A DNA stretch of 7,371 bases from Polaromonas sp. Lineage in GTDB: Bacteria > Pseudomonadota > Gammaproteobacteria > Burkholderiales > Burkholderiaceae_C. Location of the stretch: contig JABMMH010000314.1 of the NCBI GenBank assembly GCA_013205645.1, positions 1 to 7,371 on the forward strand, written 5' to 3'. The position numbers were made by a program, and so were the translations under genes. Below the pieces are notes generated by a model, which did not search any database, was not told where the DNA came from, and saw only the letters and a list, made by a program, of their open reading frames with translations. Each line of letters starts with the position of its first letter. Position 1 is the first letter of the stretch. Positions 1 through 6,476 of this stretch are shown here, piece by piece.

Positions 1-1
1 C

Positions 2-2038
2 ATCATGGAATACATCCAGGCTGATATTTGGGTGAGGTTTCAGCGCATGCAAGGCAACCAGGTCAATTTTGTCGGCGCCGATGATGCGCATGGCGCACCG
101 ATCATGATTGCCGCTGAAAAAGCCGGCGTGACGCCGCAGCAGTTTGTGGCCAACATTGCAGCGGGCCGCAAGGAATACCTGGACGGTTTTCACATCAGCT
201 TTGACAACTGGAGCTCCACCGATTCGCCGGAGAACCATGAGCTGGCCCGACAAATTTACCGCGACCTGCGAGACAACCCGCAAGGCTCTTTGATTGAAAC
301 CAAAACCGTCGAGCAGTTCTTTGACACTGAAAAGAACATGTTCCTGCCGGACCGTTTCATCAAAGGTGAATGCCCCAAATGCCACGCCAAAGACCAGTAC
401 GGCGACAACTGCGAGGTTTGCGGTGCGGTCTATGCGCCGACTGATTTGATCAACCCGTTCTCCGCCTTGTCGGGCGTGACGCCGGTACTGAGAAGCTCGG
501 AGCATTTTTTCTTCAAATTGTCAGACCCGCGCTGCGTTGAATTCCTGGAAAACTGGACGCAAGACGGCAAACTGCAACCGGAAGTCGCCAACAAGGTCAA
601 AGAATGGTTTTCGGTGCGCACAAACCCAGACGGCACGCAAAGCGAAGGCCTGGGCGACTGGGACATCAGCCGTGACGCGCCCTACTTCGGCATAGAAATT
701 CCCGACGCCCCCGGCAAGTACTTTTACGTCTGGCTGGACGCGCCGGTCGGCTACCTCGCCTCCTTGAAAAACCTGCTCGACCAACGCGGCCAAAACTACG
801 ACGCCTACATGGCCGATCCGGCGCTGGAGCAGTACCACTTCATTGGCAAAGACATCGTCACCTTTCACACTTTGTTCTGGCCAGCGATGCTGAAGTTCAG
901 CGGTCGCAAGACGCCGAACAACATCTTTGTGCACGGCTTTTTGACCGTCAACAACGGTGAAAAAATGAGCAAGAGCCGCGGCACCGGGCTTGACCCGCTG
1001 AAGTACCTAGGCCTCGGCATGAACCCCGAATGGCTGCGCTACTACTTGGCCGCCAAGCTGAATGCACGCAATGAAGACATCGACTTCAACGCAGACGACT
1101 TCATGGCCCGCGTCAACAGCGACTTGGTCGGCAAGTACATCAACATCGCCAGCCGGGCGGCGGGGTTCATCAGCAAACGTTTTGGCGGCCAGTTGGGCGA
1201 TATCACGGCTGACGGCGCTGCGCTGCTGGACGCACTGCGGGCGCAACGCAGCGTGATCGAGGTCCTCTACGAGAGCCGCGAATTCGCCAAGGCCGCACGC
1301 GAAGTGATGCTGCTGGCTGATCTGGTGAACGCCTATGTGGACCAAAACAAACCCTGGGAACTGGCCAAAAAAGAAGGCATGGAAGCACGCCTGCACGACG
1401 TTTGCACCGTGTGCATCGAATCCTTCCGTTTGTTGAGCCTTTACCTGAAGCCTGTGCTGCCGGCTCTGGCCGCGCAAGTTGAAGACTTCCTGAAAACGCC
1501 GACGATGCGCTTTGCCGATGCTGCCACGCCGCTAGGCCAAGGCCATCTGATTGGTGACTACAAACACCTCATGCAACGCGTCGATGTGAAACAACTCGAT
1601 GCGCTGTTTGAGCCGCCGGCAGGCGTAGAACCAGCGGTCACTGAGGCCGTTGCAGACGCGGACGAAGCGCTGATCCCCGGCGGTGAAGCCATCGCCCCGA
1701 CCATCACCATCGACGACTTCGCCAAGATTGATTTGCGCATCGCCAAGATCGTCAACTGCGAGCGTGTTGAAGGCTCGACCAAGCTCTTGCGGCTGACGCT
1801 CGACGCCGGCGAAGGCCGGCTGCGCAATGTCTTCAGCGGCATCGCCTCGGCTTACCAGCCTGAGCAGTTGATCGGCCAGCTCACCGTGTTGGTGGCGAAT
1901 CTCGCACCGCGCAAGATGAAGTTCGGCATCAGCGAAGGCATGGTGCTGGCCGCCAGCCACGCCGACGAAAAAGCCCAGCCCGGTATTCACGTGTTGACAC
2001 CTTGGCCGGGCGCCACGCCAGGCATGCGGATTCATTGA
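2..2038 (+). CDS. metG: Methionyl-tRNA synthetase MetG, 5'-truncated by the window edge
   Basis: Cytoplasmic class I aminoacyl-tRNA synthetase that charges tRNA-Met (initiator and elongator) using ATP. The visible 678 codons align by eye with nearly all of E. coli MetG (677 aa), beginning just after the HIGH-type ATP-binding motif. The first in-window ATG (base 5) is therefore internal, and roughly 20-25 N-terminal residues lie upstream. Counting from that ATG: a zinc-binding knuckle with CPKC and CEVC (Cys codons at 371, 380, 410, 419), a WDISRDAPYFG segment, FHTLFWPAML, the KMSKS signature at residues 320-324, the anticodon-binding helical domain, an Ala/Glu-rich linker near residues 535-566, and a C-terminal EMAP/Trbp111-like tRNA-binding domain from about residue 569 (IDDFAKIDLR, then NLAPRKMKFGISEGMV). 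That last domain marks the long, dimeric MetG type. An insertion before WDISRD (around TNPDGTQSEG) is absent from E. coli and, from memory, typical of betaproteobacteria. The TGA stop overlaps the next gene's ATG. Confidence 0.97.
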   Translation: MMEYIQADIWVRFQRMQGNQVNFVGADDAHGAPIMIAAEKAGVTPQQFVANIAAGRKEYLDGFHISFDNWSSTDSPENHELARQIYRDLRDNPQGSLIETKTVEQFFDTEKNMFLPDRFIKGECPKCHAKDQYGDNCEVCGAVYAPTDLINPFSALSGVTPVLRSSEHFFFKLSDPRCVEFLENWTQDGKLQPEVANKVKEWFSVRTNPDGTQSEGLGDWDISRDAPYFGIEIPDAPGKYFYVWLDAPVGYLASLKNLLDQRGQNYDAYMADPALEQYHFIGKDIVTFHTLFWPAMLKFSGRKTPNNIFVHGFLTVNNGEKMSKSRGTGLDPLKYLGLGMNPEWLRYYLAAKLNARNEDIDFNADDFMARVNSDLVGKYINIASRAAGFISKRFGGQLGDITADGAALLDALRAQRSVIEVLYESREFAKAAREVMLLADLVNAYVDQNKPWELAKKEGMEARLHDVCTVCIESFRLLSLYLKPVLPALAAQVEDFLKTPTMRFADAATPLGQGHLIGDYKHLMQRVDVKQLDALFEPPAGVEPAVTEAVADADEALIPGGEAIAPTITIDDFAKIDLRIAKIVNCERVEGSTKLLRLTLDAGEGRLRNVFSGIASAYQPEQLIGQLTVLVANLAPRKMKFGISEGMVLAASHADEKAQPGIHVLTPWPGATPGMRIH

Positions 2039-2238
2039 TGCGCCCATTGCTGCTCGCTACCTTGCTCGCCAGCTCGACGCTTCTGCTCCAAGGCTGCGTT
2101 GTCATCGCGGTGGTCGACACTGCCGCCTCGCTGGCCGTCGGTACTGTCGGGCTGGTTGGCAGCGCGGCCATCGGCACGGTCAAGGTGGCTGGCAAAGTGG
2201 TCGGTGCCACGGCTGACGCGGTACTACCGGGAAAATAG
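2038..2238 (+). CDS. Small glycine-zipper-like lipoprotein, translationally coupled to metG
   Basis: Encodes 66 residues. I chose the ATG at 2038 because it shares a base with the metG stop (TGATG), has a partial Shine-Dalgarno GCGGA at 2026-2030 seven bases upstream, and puts a clean lipoprotein signal at the start. The upstream in-frame ATG at 2002 would add 12 polar residues before the signal. Residues 1-19 are a short Arg plus a Leu/Ala-rich segment ending in a lipobox, LLQGC, with the acylated Cys at position 20. The mature 46-47 residues are almost entirely Val/Ala/Gly/Thr, with small residues spaced every three to four positions (G35, G38, G41, G46, G52, G56), as in glycine-zipper membrane segments. 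Residues after the Cys are VVIAV, with no Asp at +2, so an outer-membrane destination is expected under the E. coli rule. It resembles small lipoproteins of unknown role seen in proteobacteria; I recall no assigned function. Confidence 0.82.
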   Translation: MRPLLLATLLASSTLLLQGCVVIAVVDTAASLAVGTVGLVGSAAIGTVKVAGKVVGATADAVLPGK

Positions 2239-2244
2239 CCCTGA

Positions 2245-2288
2245 ATCGCTGTTTAACGGTCAGAATAGATGCTTTCTGATTAGCGGAT
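2245..2288. repeat. Imperfect nested inverted repeat between the lipoprotein and SulP genes
   Basis: An inner stem TCAGAA (2260-2265) pairs with TTCTGA (2274-2279) around an 8-base loop. Outer arms ATCGCT (2245-2250) and AGCGGAT (2282-2288) pair with one bulged G. The stem is weak and not followed by a T-run, so it does not qualify as a rho-independent terminator. It could be a regulatory hairpin ahead of the SulP start at 2302, or chance. A poor promoter-like pair (TTTAAC at 2252-2257 and TCTGAT at 2275-2280, 17-base spacer) lies inside the same stretch. The gap 2239-2301 holds nothing else I can identify. Confidence 0.25.
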
Positions 2289-2301
2289 CACATGGGACCC
2301 C

Positions 2302-3978
2302 ATGACAATGCCCGTTCCCTTGGCTTCTTTTCGACCTCGCCTGCTTGACGCCATCAAAGGCTACTCACAAGAGCGCTTCTTCAAAGACGCTGGCGCGGGC
2401 ATCACGGTCGGCATCGTCGCGTTGCCGCTGGCGATGGCCTTTGCCATTGCCTCGGGCCTCAAACCCGAAGCCGGCATCTGGACGGCCATCATTGCAGGCG
2501 CACTGGTCTCCTCGCTGGGCGGCTCGTCGGTGCAAATCGCCGGCCCGGCGGGCGCCTTCATCGTCATTGTGTATGGCATTTTGGAGCGCTACGGCTTAGC
2601 CAATCTGCTGATTTCCACCGCCTGCGCCGGCGTGCTGATGTACTTGCTGGGACTGTTCAAACTCGGCACCCTCGTGCGCTATGTGCCGGTCAGCATCGTG
2701 GTTGGCTTCACCAACGGCATCGCCGTGCTGATTGCCTTGTCGCAGGTGAAAGATTTTCTGGGCCTGCGGGTGGACAAAATCCCGGCTGATTTTTTCTCGC
2801 AGATTGGTGTTCTCGGCCGCTACATGGGGACGGTCAACTTGTACGCCCTGGGTTTGGCGCTGGCTTGCTTGATAGGCTTGTTCGTCTGGCCGCGCATTTT
2901 TGCCGCAGCGCCCAATGAAAAAAATACCCTGACAGCACGTTTATTGAAAGCGCTGCATGAGGTCGAGGGCTTGCCGATGCGCCGCGTCACGCGGGCGACC
3001 GCACGACTGCCCGGCCCGATTGTGGCGCTGGTCAGCCTGACGGCCTTGGCCTACATGGCCAACTTCCCGGTCGAAACCATCGGCTCGCGCTTTGGCGGCA
3101 TTCCACAAGCGCTGCCGGTTTTTGAGCTGCCCGACTTTTCGTGGGACACGGTGCGGCTGCTGTTCGCCCCGACCCTGACCATCGCCTTGCTGGGCGCGAT
3201 TGAATCACTGCTGTGCGCCCGCGTCGCCGACCAAATCTCGGGCCTGCACCGGCATGACCCGAACCAAGAACTGATGGCGCAAGGGATCGCTAATTTTGTC
3301 GTGCCGTTTTTTGGCGGCATGCCGGCCACCGGCACCATCGCCCGCACCGTGACCAATGTGCGGGCGGGCGCCACTTCACCGATTTCCGGGTTGGTGCACG
3401 CCCTGACGCTGGTGGTGATCGTGCTGGCGGCGGCGCCGCTGGCCGTCCACGTGCCGCTGGCGGTGCTGGCCGGTGTCTTGGTGTACGTCGCCTGGAACAT
3501 GGGCGAGTGGCGCGAACTCGTGCACTTTCGCCAACACAGCAGCCATTACAAGCTGCTCATGTTGGGGACTTTTTTCTTGACCGTGGTGTTTGACCTGACA
3601 GTGGCGCTGCAAGTCGGGTTGATTCTGGCCTGCGTGCTGTTTGTGCGGCGCATGAGCTCGCTGTTTCGCGTGGTCGAGACCGCACGGGATGCGGAGTCGG
3701 CCAGCTTTCAGCTCTATGGCTCCTTGTTTTTTGGTGCCGTGGCCAAGGTCGACCCGATCTTGAACGTCGTCGAAACCGCCCCCAAAGGCCTCGAAATCAG
3801 GCTCGACTTGCAGTCGCTGCAGTCGTTGGACCGCTCTGGGCTGGAGGTGCTGGAGCAGCTTCACAAGGCGGTGCTGCTGCGCGGCGGACGGCTGCTCATG
3901 ACGGGACTGAACGCCCAACCACGCGAAACCATGGAACGCGCCGGCTTTCTCGCCAAGGTCGAGGCCGCCATCCCCTAA
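2302..3978 (+). CDS. SulP-family inorganic anion transporter with C-terminal STAS domain
   Basis: Inner-membrane secondary transporter of the SulP/SLC26 family, whose members carry sulfate, bicarbonate or dicarboxylates; the substrate cannot be read from this sequence. The protein is 558 aa, the usual family length. The membrane domain spans about residues 30-455. It includes the TM3-region segment GSSVQIAGPAGAFIVIV (residues 74-90) and the strongly family-specific run from GAIESLLCARVAD (298-310) through QELMAQGIANFVVPFFGG (322-339), PATGTIARTVTNVRAGA and LAVLAGVLVYVAWNM. The cytoplasmic STAS domain covers about 467-558, with a conserved-looking DRSG at 510-513, where many bacterial STAS domains have D-x-S-G. 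A polar, partly basic stretch at about 201-236 separates two hydrophobic segments. Start: ATG at 2302 or the in-frame ATG at 2308; only a weak GGGA (2294-2297) precedes them. The gene is 63 bases after the lipoprotein and 23 bases before DUF3460. Confidence 0.93.
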   Translation: MTMPVPLASFRPRLLDAIKGYSQERFFKDAGAGITVGIVALPLAMAFAIASGLKPEAGIWTAIIAGALVSSLGGSSVQIAGPAGAFIVIVYGILERYGLANLLISTACAGVLMYLLGLFKLGTLVRYVPVSIVVGFTNGIAVLIALSQVKDFLGLRVDKIPADFFSQIGVLGRYMGTVNLYALGLALACLIGLFVWPRIFAAAPNEKNTLTARLLKALHEVEGLPMRRVTRATARLPGPIVALVSLTALAYMANFPVETIGSRFGGIPQALPVFELPDFSWDTVRLLFAPTLTIALLGAIESLLCARVADQISGLHRHDPNQELMAQGIANFVVPFFGGMPATGTIARTVTNVRAGATSPISGLVHALTLVVIVLAAAPLAVHVPLAVLAGVLVYVAWNMGEWRELVHFRQHSSHYKLLMLGTFFLTVVFDLTVALQVGLILACVLFVRRMSSLFRVVETARDAESASFQLYGSLFFGAVAKVDPILNVVETAPKGLEIRLDLQSLQSLDRSGLEVLEQLHKAVLLRGGRLLMTGLNAQPRETMERAGFLAKVEAAIP

Positions 3979-3981
3979 AAT
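3976..3981 (+). promoter_or_regulatory. Possible -10 element overlapping the SulP stop codon
   Basis: TAAAAT differs from the TATAAT consensus at one position and uses the SulP TAA stop as its first three bases. It lies about 20 bases before the DUF3460 ATG, which would give a short leader. No good -35 hexamer is found 16-18 bases upstream inside the SulP coding end, so this is only a candidate for a promoter driving DUF3460-scpA independently of the transporter. Confidence 0.25.
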
Positions 3982-3988
3982 GCTTGCC

Positions 3989-3993
3989 AAAGG
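3989..3993 (+). promoter_or_regulatory. Ribosome binding site of the DUF3460 gene
   Basis: AAAGG sits eight bases before the ATG at 4002. This decides the start in favour of 4002 over the in-frame TTG at 3984, which lies upstream of the site and has no Shine-Dalgarno of its own. Confidence 0.6.
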
Positions 3994-4001
3994 TATACGA
4001 C

Positions 4002-4220
4002 ATGTCCATTTTCCGCCGCCCCGATTACACCTCTGAAGTGACTCAATTCATTGAATCCCTGAAGGCCCAAAAGCCAACGCTCGAAGCCGAGCAGCGCGAG
4101 GGTCGCGCCATCTGGTGGGACCAGAAGATTGACCGCAGCGCTGAGCAGGACTACCAAGAAGCCCGCGTCGAGCAGCAGTCCTACGTCTACCAGACCGACC
4201 ATCACCCGAACGCGAAATAA
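4002..4220 (+). CDS. DUF3460-family small protein
   Basis: Encodes 72 residues starting MSIFRRPDYTSEVTQFI. The protein is highly charged and soluble, with no signal peptide or membrane segment. The pattern matches what I recall of the DUF3460 family: an N-terminal D-Y-T-S-E/F-x-x-F-x-x-x-L-K block (residues 8-21), a central EQREGRAIWWDQ (30-41) with a Trp pair, and a C-terminal EARVEQQSYVYQ (53-64). Family members are short, largely betaproteobacterial and of unknown function. The start at 4002 is supported by AAAGG eight bases upstream. The TAA stop shares its last base with the ATG of scpA (TAATG), so the two are probably translationally coupled. That is the only hint of function here: a possible link to the SMC-ScpAB complex, or use of this ORF simply to deliver ribosomes to scpA. 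Confidence 0.85.
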   Translation: MSIFRRPDYTSEVTQFIESLKAQKPTLEAEQREGRAIWWDQKIDRSAEQDYQEARVEQQSYVYQTDHHPNAK

Positions 4221-5092
4221 TGGGTTTATCGGCAGACATGCCCCGCAGCGGTGACCCGTCGCTGCTGCCTGCCGGTGTCAAAGACATGCCAGGCATGCCT
4301 GCGGTGATTGACCAAGTGGCACTGGCCCGTCTGTATGGCGAACCTTTGTTTGCGATGCCGCATGACCTGTACATTCCGCCGGATGCACTGAAGGTTTTTC
4401 TGGAGGCTTTTGAAGGCCCACTGGACTTGCTGCTCTACCTGATCCGCAAGCAAAACTTTAATATTCTCGACATCCCGATGGCGGCGGTGACGCGTCAGTA
4501 TTTGGCCTATGTCGATGAAATTCGATCGACCAATCTGGAGCTGGCAGCCGAGTATTTGCTGATGGCAGCGATGCTGATCGAGATCAAATCACGGATGCTG
4601 CTGCCGCCTAAGAAAACCGCCGAAGGTCAAGAAGCCGAAGATCCGCGCGCCGAGCTGGTCCGGCGTCTGCTGGAGTACGAGCAGATCAAACTGGCCGCGC
4701 ACCAGCTCAACAGCATTCCACAGTTTGGCCGGGATTTTTTGCGAGCGCAGGTGTTTGTCGAACAAGCCTTGCAACCGCGTTTTCCGGACGTCAGCGTGGT
4801 CGACCTGCAAGACGCTTGGCGTGACATCGTCAAGCGGGCGCGGCTGGTGCAACACCATGTGATCACCCGCGAAGCACTCAGCGTGCGCGAGCACATGAGC
4901 ATCGTGCTGCGCAAGTTGCAGAACAACCGTTTCGTCGAGTTTGAAGAGCTGTTTGACACCACGCGTGGCATGCCGGTGCTGGTGGTCACCTTCATCGCCA
5001 TGCTGGAGCTGTGCAAAGAAGGCCTAGTCGACGTCACGCAGGCTGAAGCCTTCGCCCCGATTTACGTTCGGCTGGCCTATACGCAGACTTGA
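4220..5092 (+). CDS. scpA: Segregation and condensation protein A (kleisin ScpA)
   Basis: Kleisin subunit of the bacterial SMC-ScpA-ScpB complex, which bridges the SMC heads and helps fold and segregate the chromosome. The protein is 290 aa, at the upper end for the family because of an N-terminal extension of about 55 residues. The diagnostic FEGPLDLLLYLI block is at residues 64-75, followed by ILDIPMAAVTRQYL (82-95), LELAAEYLLMAAMLIEIKSR (106-125) and MLLPPKK (126-132). After an acidic linker (EGQEAEDPRAE) comes a helical middle. The C-terminal winged-helix half contains SVREHMSIVLRKL (221-233) and VVTFIAMLELCKEG (255-268) and ends with FAPIYVRLAYTQT. Start chosen: ATG at 4220, overlapping the DUF3460 stop by one base. 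There is no clear Shine-Dalgarno, which fits coupled re-initiation. In-frame ATGs at 4238, 4286 and 4295 are alternatives that keep the core domain. scpB is not adjacent on the downstream side, where biotin genes follow. Confidence 0.95.
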   Translation: MGLSADMPRSGDPSLLPAGVKDMPGMPAVIDQVALARLYGEPLFAMPHDLYIPPDALKVFLEAFEGPLDLLLYLIRKQNFNILDIPMAAVTRQYLAYVDEIRSTNLELAAEYLLMAAMLIEIKSRMLLPPKKTAEGQEAEDPRAELVRRLLEYEQIKLAAHQLNSIPQFGRDFLRAQVFVEQALQPRFPDVSVVDLQDAWRDIVKRARLVQHHVITREALSVREHMSIVLRKLQNNRFVEFEELFDTTRGMPVLVVTFIAMLELCKEGLVDVTQAEAFAPIYVRLAYTQT

Positions 5093-5120
5093 CGCCGCTG
5101 AGTGCTTGTCTGCTCCCGCC

Positions 5121-5132
5121 TTCAATTTTGAA
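5121..5132. repeat. Short perfect inverted repeat ahead of bioA
   Basis: TTCAA-TT-TTGAA is a 12-base perfect dyad in the 55-base scpA-bioA gap, 15 bases before the bioA ATG. It could be an operator half-site pair, but it does not resemble the BirA box (TTGTAAACC with a spaced inverse copy) or the alphaproteobacterial BioR site. Arms of five bases readily arise by chance. The gap also has a poor promoter-like pair, TTGTCT (5106-5111) and TGAACT (5129-5134). Confidence 0.2.
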
Positions 5133-5147
5133 CTCTCTGGACTTACC

Positions 5148-6476
5148 ATGGACAACCCCACGCTGATTCAGCGCAGCCTGCAACATGTGTGGCACCCTTG
5201 CACGCAAATGAAGCGACACGAAACGCTGCCGCTGGTGGCCATCGCCAAGGCCGAAGGCGTCTGGCTGTATGACTTTGAAGGTCGCCGCTACTTGGACGGC
5301 GTCAGCTCTTGGTGGGTCAACCTGTTTGGCCACAGCCATCCGCACATCAAGGCGGCGCTGGTGGCGCAACTTGAACAGCTCGACCACGTCATGCTGGCCG
5401 GTTTCACCCACGAACCGGTGGTTGAGTTGTCCGAAAAACTCGGCCAACTGACCGGTCTGGGCCATGCTTTTTACGCCAGCGACGGCGCCGCGGCCACCGA
5501 AATAGCGTTGAAGATGAGCGCCCATTACTGGCGCAACAGCGGCCGGCCTGAGAAGTGCTGCTTTGTCGGTTTGGCGGGCGGTTACCACGGCGAAACCGTG
5601 GGCGCACTGGCGGTCACCGACATCGCGCTTTTTCGGGAAGCCTACGCACCGCTGGTGCGGCTGGCGGCCACCGTGCCCAGCCCCGACGCACGTTCAGCGC
5701 AGCCGGGCGAAAGCGCCGCCGACGTCGCCACGCGCGCCGCCACAACGCTGCAAGTCTGGCTGGAGGCGAACCACGCCAACACGGCCGCGGTGATTGTCGA
5801 ACCGATGGTGCAGTGTGCCGCCGGCATGGCCATGCACGATGCCAGTTACTTAAAGCAGGTGCGTGCGTTGTGCGACCGCTATGAGGTGCATCTGGTGGTC
5901 GATGAAATTGCCACCGGCTTTGGTCGCACAGGAACGATGTTTGCGCACCAGCAAGCCGGCATCCGGCCCGACTTTATTTGCCTGTCCAAAGGACTTACCG
6001 GTGGCACGCTGCCGCTGTCTGCCGTGCTGACAACAGACACCGTCTACCAAGCCTTTTACGACGACGATGTCGCCCGCGGCTTTTTGCATTCGCACTCTTA
6101 CACCGGCAACCCGCTGGCCTGCCGCGCTGCGCTGGCCACGCTGGAATTGTTCGAAAAAAACGATGTGCTGGCCAACAACATCACCTTGGCCCAGACCATC
6201 AGCCAAGCCTTCGCGCCTTTGACGGCCCATGGACGGATCCGAAATGCCCGCCAACTCGGCATGATATGGGCTTGGGATGTGGACACCCCATCGCCTACTT
6301 TTTCACGGACTTACCAGCAACACGCCATGGCCAACGGTGTGTTGCTGCGGCCGATTGGCAACACGATTTATGCCATGCCGCCGTATGTGATGGACGAGGA
6401 CACTGCCAGCCACTTGGCACGCGGGGCTCTGACCGCACTAAATGCCACATTGGCAGAAGACGACACCCATGCTTGA
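5148..6476 (+). CDS. bioA: Adenosylmethionine-8-amino-7-oxononanoate aminotransferase BioA (DAPA synthase)
   Basis: PLP-dependent class III aminotransferase converting KAPA to 7,8-diaminopelargonate, the step before dethiobiotin; the E. coli enzyme uses S-adenosylmethionine as amino donor. I chose the ATG at 5148 (442 aa; E. coli has 429) because TGGA lies six bases upstream and MDNPTLIQRSLQHVWHP begins where the family does; an in-frame TTG at 5106 would add 14 residues. Motifs: VWHPCTQM (14-21), SSWW (53-56), SDGAAATEIALKMS, GGYHGETVGALAVTD with Y146, VVDEIATGFGRTG with Asp252 for the pyridine nitrogen and R260, SKGLTGG with the Schiff-base Lys281, HSHSYTGNPLACRAAL, and R401 in LLRPIGNTIYAMPPY. 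The Asp-Lys spacing of 29 equals that in E. coli (245, 274). By alignment, E. coli Tyr17 is Cys18 here and Asp147 is Glu149. It overlaps bioD by eight bases. Confidence 0.95.
   Translation: MDNPTLIQRSLQHVWHPCTQMKRHETLPLVAIAKAEGVWLYDFEGRRYLDGVSSWWVNLFGHSHPHIKAALVAQLEQLDHVMLAGFTHEPVVELSEKLGQLTGLGHAFYASDGAAATEIALKMSAHYWRNSGRPEKCCFVGLAGGYHGETVGALAVTDIALFREAYAPLVRLAATVPSPDARSAQPGESAADVATRAATTLQVWLEANHANTAAVIVEPMVQCAAGMAMHDASYLKQVRALCDRYEVHLVVDEIATGFGRTGTMFAHQQAGIRPDFICLSKGLTGGTLPLSAVLTTDTVYQAFYDDDVARGFLHSHSYTGNPLACRAALATLELFEKNDVLANNITLAQTISQAFAPLTAHGRIRNARQLGMIWAWDVDTPSPTFSRTYQQHAMANGVLLRPIGNTIYAMPPYVMDEDTASHLARGALTALNATLAEDDTHA

Noticed and set aside
521..1477. Long minus-strand open frames opposite metG
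   Set aside because: They are antisense to the conserved MetG catalytic and anticodon-binding domains and carry no recognisable motifs.
2002..2037. Upstream ATG extension of the small lipoprotein
   Set aside because: It would put 12 polar, His/Arg-rich residues before the signal peptide; the ATG at 2038 gives a standard lipoprotein signal and direct coupling to the metG stop.
2239..2301. Rho-independent terminator after the lipoprotein gene
   Set aside because: The inverted repeat is AT-containing, has a bulge and is not followed by a T-run.
3376..3990. 204-codon minus-strand open frame opposite the SulP C-terminus
   Set aside because: The translation is low-complexity His/Gln-rich with no recognisable domain and is fully explained as a shadow of the SulP STAS region.
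3984..4001. TTG start adding six residues to the DUF3460 protein
   Set aside because: The AAAGG ribosome binding site lies downstream of this TTG, and the family begins at the ATG at 4002.
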